From Microbacterium sp. CGR2 (GTDB lineage: Bacteria > Actinomycetota > Actinomycetes > Actinomycetales > Microbacteriaceae): DNA of 64,000 nt. Shown here piece after piece: positions 8,481 to 16,642 of this stretch; within the stretch, counting starts at the first letter, position 1, and every line of letters starts with the position of its first letter. The stretch covers positions 434,001 to 498,000 of the forward strand of contig NZ_RBHX01000001.1 of assembly GCF_003626735.1 (NCBI RefSeq), read 5' to 3'. Under the pieces are notes generated by a model. It ran no database searches. It was not told where the DNA came from and saw nothing but the letters and a program-made list of their open reading frames with translations. A program made the translations under genes and the position numbers.

Positions 8481-8834
8481 ATGGCTATCGAAGTGAACCG
8501 ACCTGCCCTGAAGCACGCTCGTTCGCTCGTCCGCGACGGCAAGGTCGTCAGAGACGAGCGTGACGACTGGTCCGAGGCGGCGCCCAGCGCCGAAGAAGAG
8601 AACGAGTTCATCGAGGAGCACGGGTGGACTCAGTTCTCGCACTGGCACCTCGGCGTCGACAGGAGCGTGAATCCCGAGACGAAACAGGCCTACAGCTTTC
8701 CCTTCGGCGACTTTCGCAAGGTGCGTCGCTCGGGTGTCATCTCGGCGGAGAGCCGCGCCGGACAGTATGACCACACCGAGATCAGGGATGAGCTGCGCAA
8801 GCTTCTCGAACTCATCGACTCCTCGGATGACTGA
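8481..8834 (+). CDS. conserved protein of unknown function
   Basis: Soluble, acidic 117-aa protein without signal or membrane segment. It reads as a conserved actinobacterial family (I recall close relatives annotated only as hypothetical): FSHWHLGVD, SFPFGDFRKVRR and SAESRAGQYDH are the strongly patterned blocks, rich in His, Trp and Asp. ATG at 8481; longer in-frame starts overlap the LuxR remnant and GNAT gene and are not used. No function can be assigned. Confidence 0.8.
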   Translation: MAIEVNRPALKHARSLVRDGKVVRDERDDWSEAAPSAEEENEFIEEHGWTQFSHWHLGVDRSVNPETKQAYSFPFGDFRKVRRSGVISAESRAGQYDHTEIRDELRKLLELIDSSDD

Positions 8835-8898
8835 CTCACGGTGCCCGCTTCGGTGAACACACCGTTGCGCGTCGAACCGATCTCGGCGCCCTGAGAAG

Positions 8899-9240
8899 AT
8901 GAATGACATGATCACCGTTCACCTGCGCTACGAGATCGACCCGGACAAGCTCGACGACTTCACCGAATACGGACGCACATGGATCCGACTGGTGGCGAAG
9001 CACGGGGGAAACCACCACGGCTATTTCCTGCCGAGCGAGGGCGACAGCGACGAAGCATTCGCACTGTTCACGTTCCCTTCCCTGGCTGAGTACGAGCGGT
9101 ACCGCATGGCGTCGAAGACCGATCCCGAATGCGTGGAGGCGTTCGCACTGGCGCGCCGGACCCAGTGCATCCGCCGTTACGAGCGCCGCTTCCTCAGCCC
9201 CGTCTTCTCCGCAGACGACGGCGGAGACTTCACGCTTTGA
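8899..9240 (+). CDS. NIPSNAP-family protein
   Basis: Protein of 113 aa with the ferredoxin-like alpha+beta NIPSNAP fold: VHLRYEIDPDKLDDFTEYGRTWIRLVAKHGG and YFLPSEGDSDEAFALFTFPSLAEYERYR are characteristic. Function of the family is generally unknown. It overlaps the convergent oxidoreductase gene by 11 bp at the 3' ends. ATG at 8899 (alternative 8908). Confidence 0.85.
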   Translation: MNDMITVHLRYEIDPDKLDDFTEYGRTWIRLVAKHGGNHHGYFLPSEGDSDEAFALFTFPSLAEYERYRMASKTDPECVEAFALARRTQCIRRYERRFLSPVFSADDGGDFTL

Positions 9241-10012
9241 TGAGTGCGGTCTGCGGCTTGTCGAGATAGCTTTTCCAGGTGCCGGAGCCGCGTTGGGCGT
9301 CGGGGCCGGCGAGGTTGTCGCCGGCTCGATATGCACGACCGATGCCGCCCGGCAGGCGGATAGGGAGGCGTCCGCGTCGCAGGCCTGCACCCGTGGCGTC
9401 TCGGAACGCGGAGACCAGCTGGGTGACGTCGAGCACCTCGGGGCCTGCGAGATCAGCAACGCGCCCCGCCGGCGCGCCGAGCGCGAGCTCAGCGAGACGT
9501 GCCGCGACCTCGTCACCGTCGACCGGTTCGAAGCGCAGTCCTCCGGGAACCGGGAGGATCGGCATCCGTGCCATGCTGCGGGCGACGGGAAGGACGAAGT
9601 CGTGCAGCTGGGCTGCACGCAGAACCGTCCACGGCACCCCCGACTCGGCGATCGCCTGTTCGGCCGCGGCCTTCGCCCGGAAATACCCGATCGGCATCCG
9701 GTCGGCGCCGATCACCGAGATGAGCACAAGGTGCTTCACTCCCGCCTCGCGAGCGCCCCTTGCGAGGTTCCGTGCCGCGATGTCGTCGCCCTTGGCCCCG
9801 CCGGCCAGGTGCAGGACGACGTCGACGCCGTCCAGTGCTGCGGCGAGTCCGTCCCCGGCTACCGTGTCCGCCACGACATGCTGGATCGCGGGAACGTCGG
9901 GGCGCGCATGCCGCGACACGATGCGGATGTCTCGACCAGCCGCACGCAGGAGCGGGACGACGCGGCTGCCGATGTTTCCTGTGCCGCCAGTCACGAGCAG
10001 CGGTGCGTTCAT
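9230..10012 (-). CDS. NmrA-like NAD(P)-binding oxidoreductase/epimerase
   Basis: Atypical SDR of 260 aa with the TGGTGNIGSRVV nucleotide loop at residues 8-19 and the IVSRH strand-2 end. It is NmrA/epimerase-like. The start has GAGAGGAAC eight bases upstream. It is divergent from an ECF sigma factor and carries its own perfect ECF41-type promoter (10064-10090), so it is the probable direct target of that sigma. ECF41 genes elsewhere typically neighbour oxidoreductases, epimerases or carboxymuconolactone decarboxylases, which fits. Confidence 0.88.
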   Translation of the reverse strand: MNAPLLVTGGTGNIGSRVVPLLRAAGRDIRIVSRHARPDVPAIQHVVADTVAGDGLAAALDGVDVVLHLAGGAKGDDIAARNLARGAREAGVKHLVLISVIGADRMPIGYFRAKAAAEQAIAESGVPWTVLRAAQLHDFVLPVARSMARMPILPVPGGLRFEPVDGDEVAARLAELALGAPAGRVADLAGPEVLDVTQLVSAFRDATGAGLRRGRLPIRLPGGIGRAYRAGDNLAGPDAQRGSGTWKSYLDKPQTALIKA

Positions 10013-10028
10013 GGTGATGTTCCTCTCA

Positions 10029-10055
10029 TGTCACAACCGAGGGTTTTCCCTCGTC
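10029..10055 (+). promoter_or_regulatory. ECF41-type promoter for the sigma gene
   Basis: TGTCACA (10029-10035), a 16-nt spacer, then CGTC (10052-10055). This is the published ECF41 recognition motif, as I recall it. It points into the sigma gene at 10090 and suggests autoregulation. Confidence 0.8.
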
Positions 10056-10063
10056 GACATATT

Positions 10064-10090
10064 GACGAACGAACTCGAGGAGATGTGACA
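10064..10090 (-). promoter_or_regulatory. ECF41-type promoter for the oxidoreductase gene
   Basis: On the minus strand TGTCACA (10090-10084), a 16-nt spacer, then CGTC (10067-10064), identical in both boxes and in spacing to the plus-strand copy. It points at the oxidoreductase start at 10012 and overlaps the first base of the sigma start codon. Confidence 0.8.
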
Positions 10091-10959
10091 TGACCGACCA
10101 GAGAATTCTTGCGAGACGCTTCGAGACCGAGCGGCCGCGGCTGCGAGCGATCGCCGCACAGCTGCTGGGCTCGTCCGCAGACGCCGATGACGCGGTGCAG
10201 GAGACCTGGCTGCGACTCGAGCGCGTGGACGACGAAGACATAGACAATCTCGAGGCATGGCTGACGACCGTGGTCTCGCGCGTGAGCCTCGACATGCTGC
10301 GCGCCCCCCGACGCAAACGAGAGCACTCCTGGCAGGTCGAAGAGTGGCGCGACGAGCCGGCTGCGCTGGAGGACGACCCCGCCGAAATCGCCGCGGCGAG
10401 CGATCGCGTCAGCGTCGCACTGCTCGTGCTGCTGGAGATCCTCAGTCCGGCAGAACGCATCGCATTCGTGCTTCACGATGTCTTCGGCCAGTCGTTCGAG
10501 GAGATCGCCGTCGTGCTCGATCGTTCGCCCGCAGCCGTTCGCCAACTCGCCTCCCGAGCACGGCGGCGCGTGCGCGGTGCCGAGGAGCCCGCACGCCCGA
10601 ACCGCGAGAACGGCCGACGCATCGTGAATGCCTGGCTCGCCGCAGCACAAGACGGGAACATCGGCGCACTCGTCGAGCTTCTCGATGACGGTGCAGTACT
10701 GCGTGCCGATTACGGCACGTCGATGCAGCTCGTCGAGGGCGCCAACGCGATCGCGGAGCAAGCTGCACTCGCGGGGCGTCTCGCGGCACATTCGACGCCG
10801 ATCCTGATCGATGGGCGTCCCGGTGTTGCGGCAGTCCTCGCCGGAACAATCGTCTCGATCATGGCGTTCGACATCGTCGGCGACAGCATCATGCGGCTGG
10901 AAGTTCTCGCCGACCCCCGACGGATCGAAGCGCTCGGGGTGGACCAGATCCTCCACTGA
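10090..10959 (+). CDS. ECF41-like sigma factor with fused SnoaL-type domain
   Basis: RNA polymerase sigma factor of 289 aa. Region 2 covers residues 5-75 (ADDAVQETWLRLE), region 4 about 105-165 (ERIAFVLHDVFGQSFEEIAVVLDRSPAAVRQLASRARRRV). A C-terminal extension from about 178 has a SnoaL/NTF2-like pattern, as in SigJ/ECF41 factors, where it replaces an anti-sigma factor. The ECF41 hallmarks DGGGR and NPDKL are only weakly kept (DGRPG; ADPRRIEAL). GAGGAG precedes the ATG. A matching ECF41 promoter lies 35 bp upstream. Confidence 0.9.
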   Translation: MTDQRILARRFETERPRLRAIAAQLLGSSADADDAVQETWLRLERVDDEDIDNLEAWLTTVVSRVSLDMLRAPRRKREHSWQVEEWRDEPAALEDDPAEIAAASDRVSVALLVLLEILSPAERIAFVLHDVFGQSFEEIAVVLDRSPAAVRQLASRARRRVRGAEEPARPNRENGRRIVNAWLAAAQDGNIGALVELLDDGAVLRADYGTSMQLVEGANAIAEQAALAGRLAAHSTPILIDGRPGVAAVLAGTIVSIMAFDIVGDSIMRLEVLADPRRIEALGVDQILH

Positions 10960-10986
10960 CGACATGGGATGCCTGCTCGGAGCGAC

Positions 10987-11625
10987 CTAATTCACGCTCC
11001 CGTATGCGGCGAGGAACACGCGTACCGCTTCGGCTGCGTGGTGCGATTGCGCAGATGCCGTGGGGATCGCGCCGTCGCCGAGCAACATCGCTTCGTTGAT
11101 CGCAGCCGCCAGCACGAGCCAGTTGAACGTGCGCGCCGCGAGTTCCGGATGCGGCGCGACGAGCAGGCCGTTATCGGCGAGCCCGGAGATCAGGGCGGTA
11201 AGAGTGCGGATGGACCGCTCCGGTCCGTTCTCGGAAAGCGCTGCGGCCAGCTGTGGGAATCGACCTACCTCGCCGATCACCAGCCGTCTCAGCTGCATCA
11301 GCCGCGGAGTCAGGACTGCCCGGAGCTGTTCCTCGGCGTATCGGGTGAAATACGGGGCAAGCTCGGAGGGCACTGCGGGCGGGTTGCCGAGCGCCGCGAG
11401 CGTGTCGCCGGCTCCGGTCGTCATCGACGTCACCAGTTCGACGAACAACCGGTCCTTGCTGCCGAAGTGGTTGTAGACGGTCTGCTTGCTCACCCCGGAC
11501 TTCTCGGCGAGTTCATCCATGCTCACGCCGGTGTAACCGTCTCGGAGGAACTGGACCTCGGCGGTATCGAGGATCGCGCGGTGCTTCCGAGCGGAGCTTG
11601 ATTCGGGACGCGCCTGGTCGGCCAT
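10987..11625 (-). CDS. TetR/AcrR-family regulator
   Basis: Repressor of 212 aa. The N-terminal HTH reads ILDTAEVQFLRDGYTGVSMDELAEKSGVSKQTVYNHFGSKD, classic AcrR type; the C-terminal ligand domain resembles TetR_C AefR-like. The ATG at 11625 follows GGAGG with an 8-nt spacer and is preferred to a GTG three codons upstream. It is divergent from an alpha/beta hydrolase; two matching palindromes in the gap suggest control of both genes. Confidence 0.92.
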   Translation of the reverse strand: MADQARPESSSARKHRAILDTAEVQFLRDGYTGVSMDELAEKSGVSKQTVYNHFGSKDRLFVELVTSMTTGAGDTLAALGNPPAVPSELAPYFTRYAEEQLRAVLTPRLMQLRRLVIGEVGRFPQLAAALSENGPERSIRTLTALISGLADNGLLVAPHPELAARTFNWLVLAAAINEAMLLGDGAIPTASAQSHHAAEAVRVFLAAYGSVN

Positions 11626-11653
11626 TTCCCTCACCTCCGGGGTTGATGTTTTG

Positions 11654-11693
11654 GACTATCCAGTCTATGTTTTCACAACAAGACTCATCAGTC
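11654..11693. promoter_or_regulatory. pair of TetR operators
   Basis: GACT-N4-AGTC occurs at 11654-11665 and again at 11682-11693, 28 bp apart. With flanks, both fit TTGGACT-N4-AGTCT, the second in inverted orientation. They lie between the TetR and hydrolase genes. Confidence 0.7.
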
Positions 11694-11720
11694 CAATCTG
11701 TGCGAGAGAATCGAGGACGC

Positions 11721-12503
11721 ATGTCCAGCTTCACAACGACCGCGATGAATGACCGAGTCGCCTTCGATCACCGCGGTTCCGGGCCTGCGATCGTGTTCGT
11801 CGCCGGTGCCGGACCATGGCGCCAGATCGACCCGACGACAACTCGCACCGCCGAGCTTCTCGCGGAACGCGGCTTCACGACGATCGTCTATGACCGAGTG
11901 GGTCGGGGAGAAAGCATCGCATCGGGGCCGATCGGCATGGACAGGGAACTGGCTGCGATCGCCGCGATGATCGAGACGGCAGGTGGTCGCGCAATCGTCT
12001 GCGGACATTCTTCCGGATGCGCGCTCTCGCTGCGCGCAGCCGTCGATGGTTTCGGCGTGGCGGGACTTGCCCTCTGGGAGGCGCCGCTGGCACCTCCGGA
12101 CAGCGGCGCGCGAGAACTGTCGGAGGAGCTCCGCGGACTTCTCGCTCGGAATCGCCGGGACGAAGCGCTGGCGCTGTACATGCGGGACATGCCGCCCGAG
12201 ATCCTGGAGATCGTCACCTCGATCCCGGCGATGATCGACCAGGCCGACAGCCTTCAGCCGGATGCGGACGCACTCGCATGGGCGGAATCAGCGCCGCATG
12301 AGGAACTCTTCGCAGGCATCGTCGCGCCGGTCATCGCGATGATCGGCACTTCGAGCTACGACGACGTGATGGTTCCCGCTGCCGAATCGATCGTCTCGTC
12401 GATCCCTCAGGCGAGCTGGACACGCGTGGCGGGAGCGGAGCACGACTGGGAACCTGAAGCGATGGCCGAGGCGCTCGCTTCCTTCGCGGCAGCGACGCGA
12501 TGA
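11721..12503 (+). CDS. alpha/beta hydrolase
   Basis: Hydrolase of 260 aa. The oxyanion region is FVAGAGPWRQID, the nucleophile elbow is GHSSG (C-G-H-S-S-G-C), and the catalytic His is in GAEHDWEPEA near the C-terminus; an Asp on strand 6-7 can complete the triad. Substrate unknown. The ATG at 11721 has GAGGA seven bases upstream; a longer in-frame start would read through the TetR operators. Likely repressed by the divergent TetR. Confidence 0.87.
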   Translation: MSSFTTTAMNDRVAFDHRGSGPAIVFVAGAGPWRQIDPTTTRTAELLAERGFTTIVYDRVGRGESIASGPIGMDRELAAIAAMIETAGGRAIVCGHSSGCALSLRAAVDGFGVAGLALWEAPLAPPDSGARELSEELRGLLARNRRDEALALYMRDMPPEILEIVTSIPAMIDQADSLQPDADALAWAESAPHEELFAGIVAPVIAMIGTSSYDDVMVPAAESIVSSIPQASWTRVAGAEHDWEPEAMAEALASFAAATR

Positions 12504-12539
12504 GCGCTCCGGTCTCCGCGCACCGGTTCCCCGGCATCC

Positions 12540-13160
12540 TCAGGCACGCGGGTCGGCGAATCCGTCGACGTGAGGATCGACCTTCCGCAGCGAAGGTGCC
12601 GACTCGTGTCCGAAGTCGGCGCTCGAGCGATCCAGCGCAGCCGCTCGTCGTGATTGATCAAGGTCGCATGCCTTGACCGCATCCCGAAGCACGCCGGGCA
12701 CCAGCCGGCGATGCACAAGGGAAAGCACCGTCCAGAGGATGCGTCCGACGCCCCGGTCGTAGCGCACGAAAGTGGTCAACGCCACGCGTCCCTCGGAAGT
12801 CCTGACCACGAGATTGGCGCTGATGAGCCGGGACTCGGTTTCAAGGCGGATCCACCGCTCACCCCGCTCTGCGATCCGCCACCCCGCGACGGTATGAGGC
12901 GATCGCGCGCTCATCAGACGAAGACCGAGCAGGCGGCGCCAGATGAACCTCTGAGCGGGGCTCGGGATGTCGCCGAACATCGCTCTGGCCCAGCGCTCGG
13001 GGGAAGCGTCGGCGTGCGTGGGCATCGAGAACGTGTCGGCGTAGTCGGCGTCCGGCAGCGAGCTCAACGCTCGATCGTCCTCGGGGATCGCGGTCATCCC
13101 GACGGCACGGGTCAGCGCAGCTGCCGCGCGCCGGCCGCGGCTGTGCTCCGTCTGCTTCAT
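12540..13160 (-). CDS. DUF2867-type protein
   Basis: Soluble protein of 206 aa. The blocks YADTFSMPTHADASPERWARAMFGD and WRRLLGLRL are typical of DUF2867 proteins, a group sometimes linked to SDR oxidoreductases but without known activity. The ATG at 13160 has AGGGGA nine bases upstream. It is divergent from a TetR gene and separated by two operator-like palindromes, so it is the probable target of that repressor. Confidence 0.78.
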   Translation of the reverse strand: MKQTEHSRGRRAAAALTRAVGMTAIPEDDRALSSLPDADYADTFSMPTHADASPERWARAMFGDIPSPAQRFIWRRLLGLRLMSARSPHTVAGWRIAERGERWIRLETESRLISANLVVRTSEGRVALTTFVRYDRGVGRILWTVLSLVHRRLVPGVLRDAVKACDLDQSRRAAALDRSSADFGHESAPSLRKVDPHVDGFADPRA

Positions 13161-13181
13161 GCTCGGGAGTCCCCTCATCGT

Positions 13182-13233
13182 TATACGCAGCTGTATAACG
13201 ATGACGGTAGCAGAGGTTGTACGCTGGCGTATA
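13182..13233. promoter_or_regulatory. pair of TetR operators
   Basis: An 8-bp-arm palindrome CGTTATAC-N6-GTATAACG spans 13179-13200. Its core (13182-13197) matches a second site at 13218-13233 at 12 of 16 positions; the consensus is TRTACGCWGSYGTATA. The sites are 36 bp apart, between the DUF2867 gene and the TetR gene. Confidence 0.72.
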
Positions 13234-13248
13234 GATCGAGATCAGAGG

Positions 13249-13824
13249 ATGGGAACACTCATGGGGGCACTCCGCACACCGCGTGACACCTGGGTGGAAG
13301 AGGGTCTGCGCGCGTTCGCAGAAGGCGGTGCGGATGCCGTGCGAATCGAAGCGCTGGCCAAAAGCATGGGAGTCACCAAGGGTGGCTTCTACGGATACTT
13401 CCGCGACAGGGAGTCCCTGCTCGAGGCGATGCTCGACAAGTGGGAACAAGAGAGCACGGATGCAGTACTCGAGCTCATCAGCGACGAGGGCGATCCGAGG
13501 ACCAGGATCCAACGCGCGGGCAGGCTCACCTTCTCAAACGACCGCTTGCGGCCTATCGACCTCGCCGTCCGCAACTGGGCTCGCCACGATGAACGCGTCG
13601 CCGAGCGTCTGCGACGTGTCGACAGCCGGCGGATGGAGCTACTGCGCGAGATGATCGGCGCGCTCTGCACAGACCCGGACGAAGTCGAAGCCCGAAGCCT
13701 TCTCGCGTTCTGTCTGGCCATCGGCGAGCACTTCCTCGCCGCGGATCACGGGAGTCGCGCGAGGTCGGAGGTGCACAGCCGCGCAGCGGCGATCATCCTC
13801 AGTGCCGACGCCGACAGAAAATGA
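13249..13824 (+). CDS. TetR/AcrR-family regulator
   Basis: About 191 aa. The HTH is WVEEGLRAFAEGGADAVRIEALAKSMGVTKGGFYGYFRDRESLL, in the group with Gly-Gly-Phe in the recognition helix. The C-terminal half is all alpha. ATG at 13249 or 13261; the GAGG before 13249 touches the start codon, so the exact start is unsettled. Divergent from the DUF2867 gene, with two operators in between. Confidence 0.9.
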   Translation: MGTLMGALRTPRDTWVEEGLRAFAEGGADAVRIEALAKSMGVTKGGFYGYFRDRESLLEAMLDKWEQESTDAVLELISDEGDPRTRIQRAGRLTFSNDRLRPIDLAVRNWARHDERVAERLRRVDSRRMELLREMIGALCTDPDEVEARSLLAFCLAIGEHFLAADHGSRARSEVHSRAAAIILSADADRK

Positions 13825-13931
13825 GGAAGCCGTAGCCGGGTGGTGTCGACCGTCTGGACCCGCGCAGCCGCAGACACCTGCAAGGAGCTCGCCTCGGCTT
13901 TCGCAGGCGCAGCGAAAGCTAGCCTGAGAGG

Positions 13932-14621
13932 ATGAGTGCTCGACAAGCCAGTGTCCGTGACATCGCCCAGCGCCTCATCGCTGTCTCCGATGGTACGAAC
14001 ATGAGAGTCGCGATCGATGGACGCACCGCCTCTGGGAAGACCACGTTCGCAGACGAGCTCGGCGAAGAGCTTGCGGCTCTCGGACGCACGGCCATTCGCG
14101 CCTCCGTCGACGGTTTCCATCGCCCGCGGGCCGAACGCTACCGTCGCGGCCGCATGTCAGCCGAAGGCTACTACCGAGACGCTCGAGACCACGACGCGAT
14201 CGTCTCGCTGCTGCTTCGACCACTCGCGCCCGGCAGCGACCGGCTCATCCGAACGCAGTCCTTTGACCTGGCGAGCGACGAGCCGCTGAACGAGGAGCCC
14301 CAGCTGATCGACGCCGACGCGATCCTCATCGTCGATGGAACCTTCCTCCAGCGCCCCGAACTGGCAGAGCACTGGGACGCTGTCATCTTCATCGACACCG
14401 ATCCCGCTCTCTGTCTCGAAAGAGGCGTGCAACGCGACGCCGACGGCCTCGGAGGGCAAGCGCCGGCCCGACTCTCCTATGAGAGCCGGTATCAGCCGGC
14501 ATACGAGCTATACGAGACCGAAGCTCAGCCCGAGCGCACCGCCGATGTGCTGGTCGACAACAACAACCCGGCAGATCCCCACACCACGATTCGTCCCGAT
14601 GGGCGGCTAGGCCCGCCGTGA
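13932..14621 (+). CDS. uridine kinase-like P-loop NTPase
   Basis: Protein of 229 aa. Walker A is GRTASGKTT (residues 30-38), with an SVDGFHRPR motif typical of uridine kinase/phosphoribulokinase-like enzymes and a DAILIVDGTFLQRPEL strand corresponding to the Walker B region. It probably phosphorylates a nucleoside or related small molecule, but the acceptor is not certain. No ribosome site of note; the start ATG at 13932 follows GAGAGG. Confidence 0.83.
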   Translation: MSARQASVRDIAQRLIAVSDGTNMRVAIDGRTASGKTTFADELGEELAALGRTAIRASVDGFHRPRAERYRRGRMSAEGYYRDARDHDAIVSLLLRPLAPGSDRLIRTQSFDLASDEPLNEEPQLIDADAILIVDGTFLQRPELAEHWDAVIFIDTDPALCLERGVQRDADGLGGQAPARLSYESRYQPAYELYETEAQPERTADVLVDNNNPADPHTTIRPDGRLGPP

Positions 14622-14822
14622 ACACGGAGTACCTCATGGGCGTGCTCGGACAGGGCGAGATGGCGGCACCCCGCGCCCTGGGCACGCTCACCGAACGCGA
14701 GGTGCTCACCGAAACGACCGGTTGGGCCGTAACGGCGTCTGGCAGCACCGCGGCATCTTCGAGATGGCTCGACAGCGTGTCCCCCGAACGGCCGATACCG
14801 AGGGCAGCGGACATACGCGAGG

Positions 14823-16244
14823 ATGGCCTTTTCTGAGGATTACGAGCGACAGGTGGGGCGCGATGCGGGGCTCTCGATGACGGCACCCGATCAGTCGGTG
14901 GACGGGCTGTCGGATTTCGCTGAGCTCATGGCGCACGACCAGGAGCTCAGCGGTGATCGGATCGATCCCGCGGTGCGCAGAAAACGCAGGCGACGAGGGC
15001 TCATCATCACCGCCGCCTGCATCGTCCTGCTGCTGGCCGCGACCGCAGGCTACGTCGGGTGGGCTCTCACGGCACCGGTGAATCCGCCCGCGGTGACCAC
15101 CCGCACACCGCAGGCCCCGGTCGGCGACACTGTTGCCATCGCGACACCCACGGCCGCGGCAACAGCTGTCAGCATCACCGGCGGCGACGCCTATCTGGGC
15201 GAGGCGGCAAGCGGGACCTGGTCGGCGACAGGGTCGGGCGAACCGCTCCCCATCGCGAGCATCACCAAGCTCGTCACCGCCCTCGTCATCCTCGACGCGG
15301 CGCCGCTCACCTCCGCCGACGACCCCGGGCCGACCATCACGTTCGGCAAGTCCGACCACGATCTCTACGACCAGTACTACGTGCAGGGCGCGACCATCGC
15401 TCCGATGCCCACCGGCACCTCGATGTCGCTGCACGATGCGCTGGCCGTCATGCTCATCCCCTCCGCGAGCAATTACGCCGAGGCGCTTTCATCGCGGATC
15501 TTCGGATCGCAGAACGCGTTCCTCGGCGCGACGCAGAACTGGCTCGCATCCCACGGGCTCACTGGAACGACGGTCACAGAGCCGACGGGCATCAGTCCGC
15601 GCAACATGAGCACGCCCGCCGACCTGCTGGCCATCGCGAAGCTCGCCGCCGCGCATCCGGCGATCGCTCAGATCGTCGCCACCCCGTCGGTCTCGGTCCC
15701 CGGCGCCGGCCAGCTGTACAACACCAACGGCCTCCTCGGCACCGCCGGGATCACGGGGCTGAAGACCGGGAACCTGGGCGAGGGCACTCACAGCCTGCTG
15801 TACACGTCGACACTCGAGGTGGGCGCGGCCGACCCGCTTGCGATCACCGGCGTCGTCCTCGGGGGATCGTCGCGCGAGTCAGTGAACGCCACCGTGATCG
15901 CCACACTCGAAAGCATCCGCTCCGGTTTCCACGAGGTGTCCGTCGCGACCGATGGTCAGGAGGTCGGGTCGATCTCGACACCCTGGGGATCCACCGCCAC
16001 GCTGGTCATCGGAGAGAGCGCATCGATCTTCACCTGGTCGGACACGCCGATCGAGCTGACGATGGACATCGAAACCCCGCCCACGTACCGCGACGGCACG
16101 GTCGTGGGAAGTGTCACCTGGACAGCCGGGCCGAACACCGTCACCGCTCCCGTGAAGATCGCGGGGAACATCGACCCACCCACCGAGTGGTGGAGACTCA
16201 CTCACCCATCCGAGCTCGGCTCCTTGACGGATGCCGGGGACTGA
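14823..16244 (+). CDS. D-alanyl-D-alanine carboxypeptidase (low-mass PBP)
   Basis: Membrane-anchored serine peptidase of up to 473 aa. A short cytoplasmic tail is followed by one helix (GLIITAACIVLLLAATAGYVGW). The three penicilloyl-serine motifs are SITK (catalytic Ser), SASN and KTG, in that order. It trims peptidoglycan pentapeptides outside the membrane. The start is uncertain: ATG 14823 has GCGAGG directly abutting it, while ATG 14877 (MTAPDQ) has a purine-rich stretch at better spacing. No signal peptidase site is evident, so it stays anchored by its N-terminal helix. Confidence 0.88.
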   Translation: MAFSEDYERQVGRDAGLSMTAPDQSVDGLSDFAELMAHDQELSGDRIDPAVRRKRRRRGLIITAACIVLLLAATAGYVGWALTAPVNPPAVTTRTPQAPVGDTVAIATPTAAATAVSITGGDAYLGEAASGTWSATGSGEPLPIASITKLVTALVILDAAPLTSADDPGPTITFGKSDHDLYDQYYVQGATIAPMPTGTSMSLHDALAVMLIPSASNYAEALSSRIFGSQNAFLGATQNWLASHGLTGTTVTEPTGISPRNMSTPADLLAIAKLAAAHPAIAQIVATPSVSVPGAGQLYNTNGLLGTAGITGLKTGNLGEGTHSLLYTSTLEVGAADPLAITGVVLGGSSRESVNATVIATLESIRSGFHEVSVATDGQEVGSISTPWGSTATLVIGESASIFTWSDTPIELTMDIETPPTYRDGTVVGSVTWTAGPNTVTAPVKIAGNIDPPTEWWRLTHPSELGSLTDAGD

Positions 16245-16308
16245 TACGGTCTCGGCCGAAACTCCTCCAGCGTGCTGAGCATCGGGGATGAAGCGTCTGG
16301 GTGATGCT

Positions 16309-16620
16309 TCAGGAGCGAACGAGACGTGTGATGGCGTCGGTCGCTTCCTTGATCTTCGCGTCCGCGCTGGCGCTGTCCATCCGAGCCGCGTCGACGACGC
16401 AGTGTTTGAGGTGGTCGTCGAGGAGTCCGACGGCGACCGCCTGCAGGGCGCTGGTGAGTGCGCTGATCTGCGTGAGGATATCGATGCAGTACTTTTCCTC
16501 ATCGACCATCTTCGTGATCCCGCGCGCCTGGCCCTCGATGCGGCTCATGCGGTTCAAGTACTTCGCCTTGTCGGTGATGTATCCGTGCTCGTGTGCGTCG
16601 GTGGTCGTGTGAGTGGTCAT
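16309..16620 (-). CDS. csoR: CsoR-family copper-sensing repressor
   Basis: All-helical metal-sensing repressor of 103 aa (DUF156). The Cu(I) ligands are present as C45, H70 and C74, with YCIDILTQ and HLKHCV contexts as in authentic CsoR. In the apo form it would block copper-resistance promoters and release on Cu(I). It lies 22 bp downstream of a CopB-type ATPase in the same direction. Four boxes of the form TACCC-GGGGTA type occur in the island. The ATG at 16620 has AAGGA upstream. Confidence 0.92.
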   Translation of the reverse strand: MTTHTTTDAHEHGYITDKAKYLNRMSRIEGQARGITKMVDEEKYCIDILTQISALTSALQAVAVGLLDDHLKHCVVDAARMDSASADAKIKEATDAITRLVRS

Positions 16621-16642
16621 GTCCACGTCCTTCATTCTGTGG

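Noticed and set aside
14618..14836. A 72-codon frame with GTG overlapping the uridine-kinase-like stop.
   Set aside because: The overlap looked like coupling, but there is no ribosome site, no recognisable pattern, and its end overlaps the start of the carboxypeptidase gene.
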